This document shows, piece after piece, positions 33,612 to 45,600 of a stretch of DNA of 64,000 nucleotides (position 1 is its first letter; the number at the start of each line of letters is the position of its first letter). The notes below the pieces were generated by a model. That model was not told the DNA's origin. It ran no database searches and was given only the letters and a program-made list of their open reading frames with translations. A program made the translations under genes and the position numbers. The stretch comes from Blasia pusilla (Eukaryota; Marchantiophyta; Marchantiopsida; Blasiales): positions 22,940,001-23,004,000 of the forward strand of contig CM114271.1 of the NCBI GenBank assembly GCA_050084515.1. The letters run 5' to 3'.

Positions 33612-34950
33612 TCATGGCATCAACTTTTCATCACTCTCACCATGCCAACGAGCTCTTGTCGCATCTTGCTCACTCGGGCATGGGTTACGGCTCAAACCAT
33701 CTGCATCCTGGTTGAGCATCCCAAGTCTATGCACCACTTGGAAGTCATACTCTTGCAACAAAAAAGCCCACCTCGCAAGCTTCCCTGTAAGCTTGTCGAA
33801 CTCCATCAACCACTTAAGTGGATGATGATCAATGATGATGGTAAGGGAATTGCCAAATAGATAACATCTGAAATGTGCGACAGCCCACATTGCAGCCAAG
33901 CACTCACCCTCATACGAGCTATACTTTGCCTCTACAACATTGTTCGAGCGACTAGCATAAGCCACCACGAACTCTCTACCTTCATCGTCATGCTGGGTGA
34001 GTACGGCTCCAAGCCCCAACATGCTCCAATCGATATGCAACTGGAAAGGACGCCCCCTGATCGGTCTCTTCAATATGGGCGCGGACGTCAATATGTCCTT
34101 GAGCATATAAAATGCTCTCTCTTGCTCATCCCCCCAATGCCACTCTTGATCCTTCTTGGTCATCAAGGTTAGCGACTTTGCAATCATGTTGAAACCCCGG
34201 ATGTACCGTCGATAAAAGTTCGCCAATCCCATGAATGCACGAACTCGACTCACATCTGTAGGGCGTGGAATGCGTGAAAAAGCCTCTACCTTCGTTTGTT
34301 GCACACTAAGGCTCCCTGGGTATATCATATGATCCAAGTACTCAATCTCGTTGTAGAAGAACTTGCACTTGTCTGGATGTAGCTTTAGCCCATGTAACTG
34401 CAATCCTTGAAACATCTCCTCTAGATGTCGCTCATGCTCCTCAACCGTGGCGCTAAACACTACGATGTCATCAATATAACACCTAGCAAAATCTGGACCT
34501 GCCAAGATCCTATCTATGACCCTCTGAAACTCAGCCGGGGCATTCTTTAACCCAAATGGTAAGAATCGCCACTGGTACAAACAATCCTTCCCGTGAGGAT
34601 CGATGCCCCAAAATGCCGTCTTCTGCCTGTCTTTCAATCTCATAGGCAGTTGATAGTATCCGGCTCGCAAATCCAATGAACTGAAGACTTTTGCATGCCC
34701 AATCGCATCAAAGATCTCCTCAGGGGTCGGCATGGCACACCTATCGGACTTCGTCTGCCGATTGATAGGTCGGTAATCTCCACACATTCGCCTATCCGTC
34801 TAGTTGCCATGCACATCCTTCTTGGCGGGCATGACAGTGGCAGATGCATACTCTCCATGCGACATCTCCACTAGTCCTGCTCCAACCAAGTCCTGGCTCC
34901 TACTTTGAATCAGAGCCGTCTCCATGTCACTGTACCTCTAGGCTCGTTAG
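33612..34950 (-). pseudogene. Ty3/gypsy reverse transcriptase and RNase H
   Basis: Plant gypsy RT-RNase H. Upstream of a stop near 34800 the frame reads LVEMSHGEYASATVMPAKKD. Below it come CGDYRPINRQTKSD, FSSLDLRAGYYQL, FLPFGLKNAPAEFQRVID and the catalytic box CYIDDIVVFS, which is intact. RNase H follows (SYEGECLAAMWAVAHFRCYL, DHHPLKWLM, HRLGMLNQDADGLSR). Some conserved positions are changed (EYLGH to EYLDH, TDHQP to IDHHP). The gag and protease that should precede RT are almost wholly missing, since only a few hundred bases separate RT from the 5' leader. Not autonomous. Confidence 0.88.
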
Positions 34951-35464
34951 AAGATCAACGTATCACTCGACAACTCAATGCGGATCCCTGGACCCTTCAT
35001 CGTACCCAAATCATGCATACTAAATGCAAACAACTCCTATAACTCCTGAGGAACTGGTGTATCCGGCGCCGCTCTCCTCCTGTCAACTTAGGGCCCATAT
35101 CTGGCTCCCAAGTCTCCATCGTATCTACGGTAGGACTCTCCTGCGGGGGTGTCGGTGGTTGCTATGGTGCAACCCCATCTCGAACAATAGAACTCTCATC
35201 TCAACAAACTAAATGGTGCTCTCGAGAGCACCAGCATGGGGCAAACCGCCCCCATACTCAATCCCTATCAAAAATTGAGCAGCGCTTCCGCGCGCTACTC
35301 TTCCACACAAAAAAATCAGCAAGGAAACATCACAAGTAAGCGACTGTTGCTGTGATGAGCACTCCCATGAACCGTTGAACAAGGAATACGATCCCCAACC
35401 TACAAAACCACCGAGTGACCAACGAGCTCCCCATTAAGCTCTCTCACTCACTCATTCTCTCTTT

Positions 35465-35927
35465 GTAAAATAAGATCTAATCTCTCTCACAACACCATAG
35501 TTCTCACATGTGTGCACTCTCACATGTCTCTCTCAATGTCAACCCAAACCCACTCTCCTAATGAGAGGCTTGGGTTACACACACAAGGCAACCAAGACCA
35601 TAGCTCCGCCGCCTCATGCCAAAAGGTTCAACAAAGAGAGAATGAGCTCTCAAGCTCTCTCTCCTTGAGATATACCCCTCCCCTCTTCCAAGCTCTCTCC
35701 GTGGTAACCTATGCTCCCAAGTCGCCTCCTTGGCTCTTGACCTGATGTAGGAGGTCAATAGAAAGTCGATAATATACTCAAAATGGTACTTACCTAAAAT
35801 AGTAAGTTCCTCAATATGGCTCCAAATGAGCCGAAACGAAGGGAAAACTTGCTCTCTTAGGTTTTCCAAGGCCTCAACAAGTCATCCTCAACCTATTGAG
35901 CATGTCCTCGATGTTGGATGCCATTCT
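35465..35927 (-). repeat. 5' LTR (tail portion) of the minus-strand Ty3 element
   Basis: Closely matches 28874-29310 in the same orientation and 29390-29770 in the opposite one. Shared landmarks include the palindromic CTTGACCT..AGGTCAAG region around ATGTAGGAGGTCAA, the AATGGTACTTACCTAAAATAG block and GAGCTCTCAAGCTCTCTCTC. Its outer end abuts copia integrase sequence at about 35927. Confidence 0.75.
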
Positions 35928-35929
35928 AA

Positions 35930-36740
35930 CGTAAATAGTCATCAAATTCTGTTGAAAGATACTCTCTGCCTCCATCACAACGTAATTTCAAAATGTGTTC
36001 TCAAATCTGCTTCTCTACTATAACTCTGAATGTTTGGAACACTGAGAATACCTCTAACTTGGCTTTCAGAAAGCATATCCGCATATACCTAGAGAAATCA
36101 TCAATAAATGAAACAAAGTACTGGCAACCACTAAGGCTATGTTGTGATGTTGTCCACATATCACTGTGGATCAACTCCAATATCTTGGATGCTCTTTTAT
36201 CTTGCTTTGGAAAAGGAAATCTAGCTTGTTTTCCAAATTGGCAAGCATGACATACCTCTAATGTAGTAGGACTCGCTAATTTAGGGAGTCCTATTACTAT
36301 ATTAGATGATGAAAGACTCTGTAATCTTTGAAGATTCATATGTCCAATTCTTTTATGCCACACATTTAGATCTGTAACTTGTTGGTCGGTTTGACCATAC
36401 ATTATTGTTTGAATCTCTAGCATAGAAACATCTAATTTGAACATTCTGCCAAATCTAGTTCATTTGGCTATCGTAGTCTGGTCATTCATTGTTTCAATCA
36501 AACAACCATCTGCGTTAAACTTCAATTAATAATCCTATTCTACTATTTGTCCTACTAAAATCATGTTTCTTGCAATGGTAGGAACATAGAGAACATTTCC
36601 AACAGCACAAAGACCATCTAATGCTATTGGAACTTTACCGATATGCGTAATATGATAGTGAGTGTCATCTCCTGTGAGCACAATTGCAAGATCTTTCATC
36701 GACTCCAAACTACTGAACCATTTAGCTTGTGAGGTCATAT
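35930..36740 (-). pseudogene. Copia protease-end and integrase remnant
   Basis: 36740-36535 resembles the region after the copia protease (ITHIGKVPIALDGLCAVGNV, LYVPTIARNMILV). 36444-36001 has an intact-looking HHCC zinc domain (VWHKRIGHMNLQRL, VCHACQFGKQARFPF) and the start of the integrase core with catalytic-type Asp residues (LELIHSDMW, FVSFIDDFSRYM). The frame then runs into LRCDGGREYLSTEFDDYLR before a stop and the nested insertion. The C-terminal half of integrase is missing. Confidence 0.82.
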
Positions 36741-37044
36741 AATTTGATGCACCAGAGTCAATGTACTAATCTGCTGTCGAGTCTTTCTTGACCATTGCTC
36801 TCATATGATGAGTCAAGATCAAGAGATGCTCCATTTGTGAATGTTGCTATTCTTGGTACTGCTTTTGGTGTTATTACTCCACATAGTTTTGTTGTTGTAA
36901 GGCTCCTATTCTCATATCTGCCTTCTATTTGAAGCAAAATTTTGCATAGTGATATTTTATCCCACAATAATTCCAAGATCCAGGGACCCTCTGCTGTTGA
37001 CTTCGATCCTAACGATTTCCACCATCACCACCTTGTGATTGTGT

Positions 37045-37770
37045 CTAGTACTGGTTCGTAGTTGATTGAATGATATTATATCGAGTGTCTCTTCCTCCAT
37101 ATGCTTGATATCCACCACGACCATGGAAGTTTCTGCCACGACCCCTGCCTCTGTTTGATCCATAACTTGCAAATAGCGCACTCTCTTGCACACTAGACGA
37201 GCTACCGCTGCCTACTATGCACATCTCTTCACTAATTAATAGTGGAACTAACTCTTGAAAGGTTGGATACCTCTTTCTCACAGAGATAGAGGTTTCAAAG
37301 GACTTGTAATCTTTTGGAAGGCCTTAAAGAGTGAAAAAAATCATATCATCATCTTCTACTGTCACTCCAATGCTATTCAACTAATCAACAATATGTTTGA
37401 TATTCAAAATATAATCATTGATGCTCTGCTCACTTTGTTCAATTGCTATTTCAATTGAAGTTTTTTGGCCTTTGTAGATGTCTGGAACAACTTTTCCAAT
37501 GCATCCCAAGTCTCCTCCAAAGTATCAACATCTTGAATGTGACCTATCATTGGCGAATTGATCGTTAATGAGATGTAGTAGATCACTTGCCTTGCGCGTT
37601 TGTTCTTGGCGAGAACATTCAAGTCTGTTGAGTCACCTCTTGGCTTGGCCTCATCACCTGTGACAAGCTCCCATAGTTCTTGACCCATGAGAAATTATAT
37701 CATTCGACACTTCCAAACATTGTAATTCTGCTTATCTAGCTTCTCGCTTGTAATTGCTATTGAGGAATAC
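37045..37770 (-). pseudogene. Copia gag remnant
   Basis: Begins MEYSSIAITSEKLDKQNYNV, the usual N-terminus of copia Gag. After an in-frame stop it continues LMGQELWELVTGDEAKPRGD and TLEETWDALEKLFQTSTKAK, the UBN2-type Gag domain. Further down it has a Gly/Arg-rich stretch (YGSNRGRGRGRNFHGRGGY). The CCHC knuckle downstream is damaged: the first Cys appears as Trp in WNYCGIKYHYAKFC. Not functional. Confidence 0.8.
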
Positions 37771-38237
37771 TCCATCACGAACGATTTCACAAAGATGTAA
37801 TTTCAGGTTCTCTACTGCTCCAATTGAAGCATAGATCACTCCTACACAGAAATCGACCTGAAATTTTTCCAAAATTAATCAACTATACGAAAGAACTAGT
37901 CGAAATTGACCTATAGAGAGCAAACTGCACAACTTTTCTTCACTAATTGCACTTTCCTACACTCAAATTGCTACCGCATGAGCTCAGAATGTCAAAATCA
38001 AGCGATTTTGGGTGAGTTGAAAAGCTCTCGACGAGCTCTATAAGAAAGCTAAAACAAGCCTATGGCATTGTTATAGCCGCTGCGAACCCAGATGGCTAAA
38101 TCGACTGGGAAAGCCTTTAAAAACGCCTCCAAAGTTTTATCACCGTCAAAGCTCCATCTGAAATCTGCACCCATTGAGCTCTAAACAAAATTTCCTTCTC
38201 CCAAACTGAAATGAATTTCAAGTGATGTTCTCCTATC

Positions 38238-38249
38238 GCCCTGATACCA
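38238..38249 (-). other. Copia primer-binding site (initiator tRNA-Met type)
   Basis: The minus strand reads TGGTATCAGGGC, one base from the common plant copia site TGGTATCAGAGC complementary to the 3' region of initiator tRNA-Met. It follows a CCA LTR end at about 38252 and precedes gag, which fixes the 5' LTR to the right of this point. Confidence 0.8.
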
Positions 38250-38649
38250 TATGGAAAATTGCTAAAGCAGCATAAGTGGTGGGAAACGACTGTTACACTC
38301 ACAAACCACCATGGAGAACGAAATTTGCAATGAGAGAATGAGTGGAAGCTAGTCCCCTTCTCAATTTTATAGGGTATGTACAAGCAACCCTAACCCTAAC
38401 CTTAACCATAGTCTCGAGTTAGACTAATTGTGATTAACTAACCCTAATTAAGATAATCGCGCTTAATTGACTAACAAAGATTAAGCTTCCTTACTTCGTG
38501 TGAGTACCAAATATAGCAGTTCAGGTGTCTCATGAGCTTGACTGTAACTCAATCTTCAATAATAATGAGGGATTCAAGATCAAGCATTAATTGACCAAAT
38601 GATCGGAGAATGAAATATTCAATATTACATACTCAGATTCTTATCTCTA

Positions 38650-41600
38650 TGGTTGGTAGTATTGTTGTGGTTACCACATTCACTTGCTTTCTTGGCAGAG
38701 GTAGTAGGATCCACACATGACTTGGACTTCTTGGGCCTACACTTCACAAAGATTCTTGATAAAGCATGTGTCTACTTCTCCATTTCATTATTCGCCTTTT
38801 GTTTTGACGAAGTGCTCACCAAGTTCATGGCATATAATGTTGGCGACATGTGTCAATTAGAATGATTTGAGGCAATCTTTTATGTGGAACGGTGATGGGA
38901 TTTGAACCCCAAGTAATTCCACTAGTTTTGGTCTCATGTGTAGATCATAGACTTAATGATATGACATTACTTATATTGCATGATGGAGGTGGGGCAACCG
39001 AATCCTATGTTTTTTCATATGGATTTTATTTCGACAAAGTTCCAGTGTGTGTTCCTTTACTCTCCATTAGAACTCCATCTAAGTCATTTTTTACAAAGCC
39101 ATAGATTGTGTGTGACTTTGTCAACAACGATATCAAGTATATCCTTGTTCAAACCTCTCTACTGTATACAATTGGTGAAGATATGACTAGGGATATGATG
39201 TGCAGGAATTAATAAGGACAACCCATCAAAAAGATTAAAGGATTGAAAAAAAATGAATACCAAACTATCACGATGTTGCTAATTTACCATATCTATAGTG
39301 TCTTTCTCTGGCAAGTCAACCCCTTCAACTAGTATATATGGATTTCACTGTAGTGCATAAGTTTGCTTCAACTATTGTCTTCTTTATCGCCTTTTGAATC
39401 CTATAGTTCTCTTTAAGGCATAGTTCACAAAATTTCATCGAGGATCAAACTACCATATATGCCATCCAAATTTGTGTTGCTTAAGCCAATGGTACACGTA
39501 AGAGATGTGTCATTTCTGAGTTTTTTAATTGTCCTTGTATACAACTTCGTCATCAAAATCCCTCACCCCATATAAGAGGAATGTTTGCTACTTCTACTTT
39601 GCAATCCCAATAGTGATTATACTGCGTAGAGCCTATTTGCAAGAGGTTGGGTGAGGAGGGATTTTTGGTGCTCTCGATCCATTTAGGCAACCATCTTAAG
39701 ACACTACTTGAAAAAGGAATAATGCTATTTAAATTTGGCCATACGGAATAATACCTTTTAGGAGTGATTTATATCCTTCTGAAGAAGAAATTCATGGAAA
39801 TCCTTGCCAAAGTTGTTCCATCATGACAAAGACTTACAACAAATTCTAAGTGATGCATGAACTTCTCTATGATTTTGAACAATTTGTGCTTTCTCCTCAG
39901 CTCCCATTGTTTTTCAACTCTTTTTCAAAGACGAATTTCAGCTATGAAAGTGCCTACAACACAGATAGACCCTAATTCGATATCTTTTATTGCTTACACA
40001 CAAGATAAGGGTTATTTGTACTTTCTAGGGGGATAGGAAAGAGGAGAATCCTTACTAAAGTTATTCCAAATCGTATCTTAGATGTGGTGAATATTGTGAG
40101 CAGATGGCTAGGCTAGTTAATCATATATTAGATGTTGGGGGATTGACCTTAGGTACGAGTAGGGAAGCAACCGTGGAATGATTTTTGGAAATTTTGCAAA
40201 AATTGTTCCACAATTTGGAAAAAGATTTCATCCCACCAGAAAAGATGAGCATCCGGAACGACAATTCATATTTTTGGTTCTCGCAATATCGCTCTCCTCA
40301 CAAATCCATTTGGATTGGCATATAGGGGAGTTTTGGAAAGGAGATTTTTCTACAAAAGAAATTATTTCATACATCACTCCTAGGTCTCGATTGATCCTTA
40401 TATCCATTCCATACTCTTATGGTTGCATGCAAACATACCTTTTTTTCATGGACATGCCCAATGGGACTCCGCCCAGATTTTTTTTGTATCTTGGTGGCCT
40501 AGGGCCACGGGTACTTGGGCCCGCACAAACATGTTCGTAAACATGTATTGTGTCTGTGTGCAACCTTGCATGATCTCCTCTACATCTTTTTTCTTGCAAA
40601 GGAAGGAAAATCCTTACAACCTCTACAAGTAAGTGTTATTTATGACATCTACACAAAACTCTTGTTCTTCTTCCTCTTCATCTAGCCTATCCATATGGAT
40701 TCAACTACAAATTCACCACTCTTCTTACACAAATTTCTTCCACTCTCAAACAAGCCACACATTCATTTTGAGTTTCTTCCTACAACCTATCCACACTTAC
40801 TCCACTCATTATCTCTTTTTAAGCGATTAACCACTAATTTCATCCCGATAAAGGGACTCTAAAACACCACACACTCATTAGCAAGGTTTGGATAGATCCA
40901 ACATTCCATGTCAAGATCGCCGGTTGCGAGAGACCAGTAACTCAACTTGACTACATAATGTTGGGATTGAAGCCAGGATAAAAATTACCTCAACCGACTG
41001 CAGATCGTCCCGTATGCATAGTGCAAGGGAAAAAGCCGCCCCAAGTATAGAGCTACCGGTTAATTTTTTTGACATATAAATTGACCGGATAGCAAGAAAT
41101 TTTCACTAAGAGGGAGGTGTCGGCTAAATACGGGAAGGAGGGGGGAAGCCCGGATGGGGTTTGATGGGTGTAGTACATGAGAGGCCCCATAAAGCCCAAT
41201 CTAGGCCATCTGGATTCGGGATGGGAAGGGGGTCCTATTTCGGCCTTGGGATTTGTTTAGTGTGGGGTGAGAACTTGGGGGTTGCGGCGCCTAGCTGCTT
41301 ACCCCATTTAGGGCTTGCCCAAGGCTAAGGCCCTAGATTTAGGGGTAGTCTCACCTAGCCAACGACAGAGCCTCACTTTGTGCCTTGATCTCTCTCGGTC
41401 CTCGACTTATGCGTTCACGATTCTGCCTTTCTCTCATACTCTCTCGTTGCCTTGGCGCCTCATTACATGACAACGCATTTTCAACTTGGACTCTCAAAGC
41501 TTTGGAAGCTCTATGTCAACTCTCTCTTTCAAGCAAAATATATGCAGGACCAATGTGGGCTTCAAACTCTCTCATATTCTCTTGTTACGCGTTTGTGAAA

Positions 41601-42400
41601 CTGTGGGTTGGGTTGTCTTTCTTTATGATTATATGATGTTGCAGAGGAGTGGAAGAAGCTGAAATTTTGCTTGAATCCTTGACTCTCTCTTGCTATGTCG
41701 CAATGGGTTGTCTCTCTCTTTTTGTGTCTTAGATAGAAGGCTAAGACAAAAGGCTTGAAGTCTGAAAACTCTCTTTTACAAGTTGGAAAACTTGTTAGTC
41801 TTTCAAATTTGACAAGTAGTAGTCGGATCTTGCCCTCTCATGCATGCTCACTCCTTATTTCCCCCTTGCAAGCTTGATGGTATTGTTGTTGAGACATCTT
41901 TGTAAGAACTTTACTACCCTCATCCTTTTGCCTTGGAGGTTTGTTGCATTGAGTCTCCTCTAAACCTACGCTCCCTTTCATTGAGTTGCATTATCATTGT
42001 CTCTCAATGTCAGTCCGTAAGATAGCATACTTTTTTAGACTCTATGATCTTTCAGAATAAGCCTCACCTTGACTTTTGAATTAAGAAGGGACCCAAGCAG
42101 AACCTATGAGTGGCAGCCCCTTTACTGTTGCCTTGACTCTTGTAGTCCATTTGAACTTGAAGAGGTTGTGAACTTGTGAATCACATAGTAAAGATATAAT
42201 TTACCGATTCCAATAAGAGATAGAAGTTACTTACAAAATTAGGGTTTGATAGAAAATTGGAGCCAACCAATGAGTTCGTAGAAGATGTAGATGATTCCAA
42301 AATTCCTGACATGGATTCAATCAAACCTCTATAATCTAAGATTGAAGAAAGTAGAAAGCTTTGGAGAGATGCATCGTATCCTATTGTTGAATGGATAGAA
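38650..42400. other. Unassigned intergenic stretch
   Basis: Only short open frames with no recognisable domains. Near 38386-38406 the minus-strand copia LTR region holds CCCTAACCCTAACC, telomere-like but only two units. The rest is unique-looking, AT-rich DNA, probably old transposon debris. Confidence 0.35.
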
Positions 42401-42599
42401 TTTTAGTCCCAAAACGAATGAGTATTTTGTGAGATATGTGGAGATAGTAAGGGAAGATCAACCCTGATGGATATTTGAAGCATCTTCAACCTGAAATTAT
42501 AGGATATTTCTTCCATTTCATCTACATGGAGAGGGATATATCAGGTAAAGATCTAAAGGATACAATTTTCTCTTAGAAGAATTTTGCCGAGGTAATATG

Positions 42600-43135
42600 T
42601 GTAGCTTTGCGAGAGATATTTGAGGATAATTCTTTGGTCGGAGCAATCAAGATCCTCAATCCCCTTTGTATACCTGCACATATGGGTAATTTGAAAGATT
42701 GGGGTGTCAAAGAAATAGAAACCTTGGTTGCTTTTTATGGAGAAGAAAAGCCTCGCCTTTACATGGAAGGTCTAGGAAGTTGTTGTTAGATGGTGCAACC
42801 ATCAAGATTGAGTTCCTGGTTTTCAAGATCCAAGCCACTCCAACATGGAAAGAAAAGTCCTTCAAGGACTTGTGGCCCATGATTAGCTGATATGAGGTAT
42901 ACTACACTAATTTGCTTACATTAGCTAACATAACTAGAGTGCAATGAGTAAGTACAACGAATGTGATTCAGAATATGATGAAAACAAGGCTAGGGAATGT
43001 TTTGGATTCCAACCATTTAGATGCCCTAATGCGAGTTAGCATGGACAATCCTTTCGAGAGAAGTGAGTGTAATGATGTTTTAATAGAAGCTACAGATGTA
43101 TGGAAGCATTTTAAAGAGTCTACTTTTAAAATTGA
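42600..43135 (+). pseudogene. hAT-type transposase C-terminal relic
   Basis: Broken frames on the plus strand read REIFEDNSLVGAIKILNPLC, HMGNLKDWGVKEIETLVAFY and YGEEKPRLYMEG. After a frameshift they continue DGATIKIEFLVFKIQA and KSFKDLWPMI, then YEVYYTNLLTLANITRVQ, QNMMKTRLGNVLDSNHLDAL and MRVSMDNPFE. This order matches the C-terminal half of the DUF4371/hAT dimerisation family seen in plants. At least one frameshift, two stops and a small deletion where the conserved CER.FS motif should be make it inactive. Upstream text from 42360 may be more of the same gene but is too broken to call. Confidence 0.65.
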
Positions 43136-43399
43136 TTCTTGCTTTCCTACGGCTCCTACTATGGGGTGCTACTTAAGGGTTTGGTATTCTATTGTCTGGT
43201 TGTTATCGATTTCTAGGGTTAGTACATTGCATTTTGTTATCCATGTGTTCTTCCTTTTCCGAGCTCTTTTGAGCTTCGTCATTCACGGGAGGATCTCTTT
43301 GTCTTCCTTTCTTCTTACTCTAGGGTTCTTAAATCAGATATCTTCACTCAATTTTCTTCTTTGCGTATTTGATTGTAAGGTTTGATAAGCACGGGTATT

Positions 43400-45600
43400 G
43401 AACTTTAGGGTTATCAAACTTATGTTGGTCCTTTAATTTCCGGTTGCCTCAAGCCTAGGTGTTCTCATGGCTTACCTAATCGGGGTTAAGTCTCATTTTC
43501 AGACCTCATCTCTTTATCTTACTTCCCCAAGTTACCTATCTTCTTCTTGTCCTTGGGATTGACATTTCCCAATTTCTTTGAAGGAATTTCTTTCCTTCAT
43601 TCCTTCTACGCCTTTATCTGCAGGGGCGACTAACTCTAGGGTTACCACACACGTCTCCTTGTGTTACTTCGTGTCTTTCCATCCACTTTGATGTAGGCGG
43701 TGAGAGGTGAAAGAATATCGGATTGGGCAAGGAATCTGTGATGGGTAGGAATAAACCACACATTTTGCGAAGAGAAGTGGTGAAGATCAAGATACCGATG
43801 CCAATTATCAGGTTCCTCGACCACAATTTTACCCATTACTGCAGTTGGCGCACTTGTTGGGGCGATCTGTGCTCTCTGAGCCAATTCCGGATAGTTCGAA
43901 CGCTTGCAAAGGGTATCTAGTGCAACCATGGTTAGGATGAGTTGGGTGCTTTAGGGCGGGATCCCATGGACGACCGGGACCTGATTGTATCAATATAAAA
44001 CAACTTACCATGCCACATAGAAATTTACATTTGTTTCCTGTAGTATGAAAAATGTTTTCTTGCTGCCCACTTGTTATGTGATATTGGAAGGTAACAATCT
44101 ACCATCCCAAAATGTATCCTCAAATGACCTTGCCTCTTAAACTCTCCTTTGAATCTTTGTTGCTCAAACTCAAGATTTTTGCTCAATTTTCATTTTACAA
44201 TTATAAAATAAAATCTCAGTTTTTATTAGAATTAACTTTTTGTATAAAGGCTATCATTGGATGCCTTTATATAAGAGATTGCTAGCAACTCTAGCCCCAA
44301 AAGGTGAGGTTCTCTAGTTCAAATCATGTTAGAGGGGTAAAACAAATAAACTTATTTAAAAGAATCAACTCATAAACCCCACGCACAACATTAAAATTCA
44401 AATAAATATTGATGAGATCAAAACAGAACGAGAAATTAACTGGAGGACACCAATGAAGTTTAAAATAGAAATGGTTGCAAGAAAAAAAAAGACGAGTGAA
44501 ACAATCCATTCACTAAAAAATCCCAGCTGATAACCAAGACTAGTAAAACAACCTAGGAGATGGACAAAAGGAATATTATGACAACCTAGGGGATGAGTGA
44601 AATCCCAAGAAAAAAACTTATAAGTAAAAAAACCTAGTTTTTTTACTCATCAGCTACCCTCTAAAAAGTGACGATGATAACAAATGATTTCTAATTTCTA
44701 AATTGCAAACAATGAACCCTTGTTCACAAATCCTATGCAATGTCTGGGTAGAATCGCGATAACGTGTTGAGCTAACTTGAAGACTTTAATTTCTTCTGAT
44801 TTAGTTTTCAATCTTCGATAAAAATTAAATGATGGTATAGACAATTTCTCTTTTGTATTTACAGCCCAACTTAACACCCGTACTTTACGGTTCCCTCACA
44901 GGTGCTTGTAGAAGACAATATTTTTTGTAGTCGTACCACAATGTTCTAGTTGATTCATATTATGACGTGGAGAAATATTATTGGATGAATAAATTCTATG
45001 GGTTGGACTTTCAACATGGTAGCGGTCACTATGTATTCACGGTCACTCTATACACACGAAGTTCGTATTGATTCGTTCTAGTGTAATTGATGGCTCCCCT
45101 AGCCCGTCGTTGCATTCTAGATTGGGTTATGGCATTCGTACGCGGTCTATCGTATGAACCCTTATCCTTAGTATTGGATAAAACATTTGTTTTGTTGTTG
45201 CAATAATTGTTTTCACATTATTGTATTCATCTTTTGGTAGTATATGGGATTGTTAAGAAGATTTCATATGTTTTCACACTATTGTATTCATTTCTCCTTC
45301 CTAGTGTATTGAAGACTAATTGAAATTTAAAGACTTTGTATATTTTTACATTTTTTAATGTAGTTTTTAATTTTTTATGACTACATTCTTTAATCAGAAG
45401 TCCGCATTAAACTTATTCGCATTATATTATGGTTTTTTATTAAAACTTATTCATATTTTTTACTAAGACCCCATTTTCGGGGCCGTCACACTAGTACAAG
45501 GCGAAAATGTACCCATCCTGTCCTATGGTTTGGGAAGGAGGGTTTAAAATCATGGCCTTATTCAGAGACCACTTAAAGGGTATTAAAAGTTAATGACGTG
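43400..45600. other. Unassigned AT-rich stretch
   Basis: No gene recognised. A 95-residue open frame on the minus strand (43929-43642) shows no known motif. AT-rich DNA at 44150-45480 looks like ordinary intergenic sequence. Confidence 0.35.

Larger units (their letters stand above)
28745..35927. mobile_element. Nested Ty3/gypsy block with inverted LTR copies
   Basis: Order in plus coordinates: LTR material in minus orientation (28748-29310); LTR material in plus orientation (about 29295-29790); a non-coding plus-oriented internal remnant (29790-31554); an LTR head in plus orientation (31555-31690); an LTR head in minus orientation (31692-31915); a minus-strand Ty3 internal region with RT, RNase H, integrase and PHD-like tail (31916-35465); and an LTR in minus orientation (35465-35927). 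The heads at 31555 and 31915 face away from each other as inverted repeats, so this is two elements, or one rearranged pair, in opposite orientation. The left element has kept no protein-coding region. Confidence 0.7.
26990..38640 (-). mobile_element. Decayed Ty1/copia retrotransposon, interrupted by a nested block
   Basis: One minus-strand element in two parts. Right part (38.6-35.93 kb): 5' LTR end, primer-binding site, gag, degenerate zinc knuckle, protease region, GAG-pre-integrase and the start of integrase. Left part (28.74-26.99 kb): the pre-RT linker, RT and RNase H. Between them 28745-35927 is foreign Ty3/LTR material. The right part stops in integrase after GGREYLSTEFDDYLR, while the left part resumes downstream of integrase. 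The catalytic Glu region of integrase is therefore gone, so the insertion was accompanied by deletion. Stops and frameshifts occur throughout. No clear 3' LTR was found on the left. Confidence 0.88.

Noticed and set aside
38386-38406. Telomere-like CCCTAACCCTAACC
   Set aside because: Only two or three imperfect units of the six-base type, inside a copia LTR; plant telomeres usually have a seven-base unit.
38885-38925. GGGATTTGAACCCC, resembling a tRNA T-arm
   Set aside because: No acceptor stem, anticodon arm or D-arm could be paired around it.
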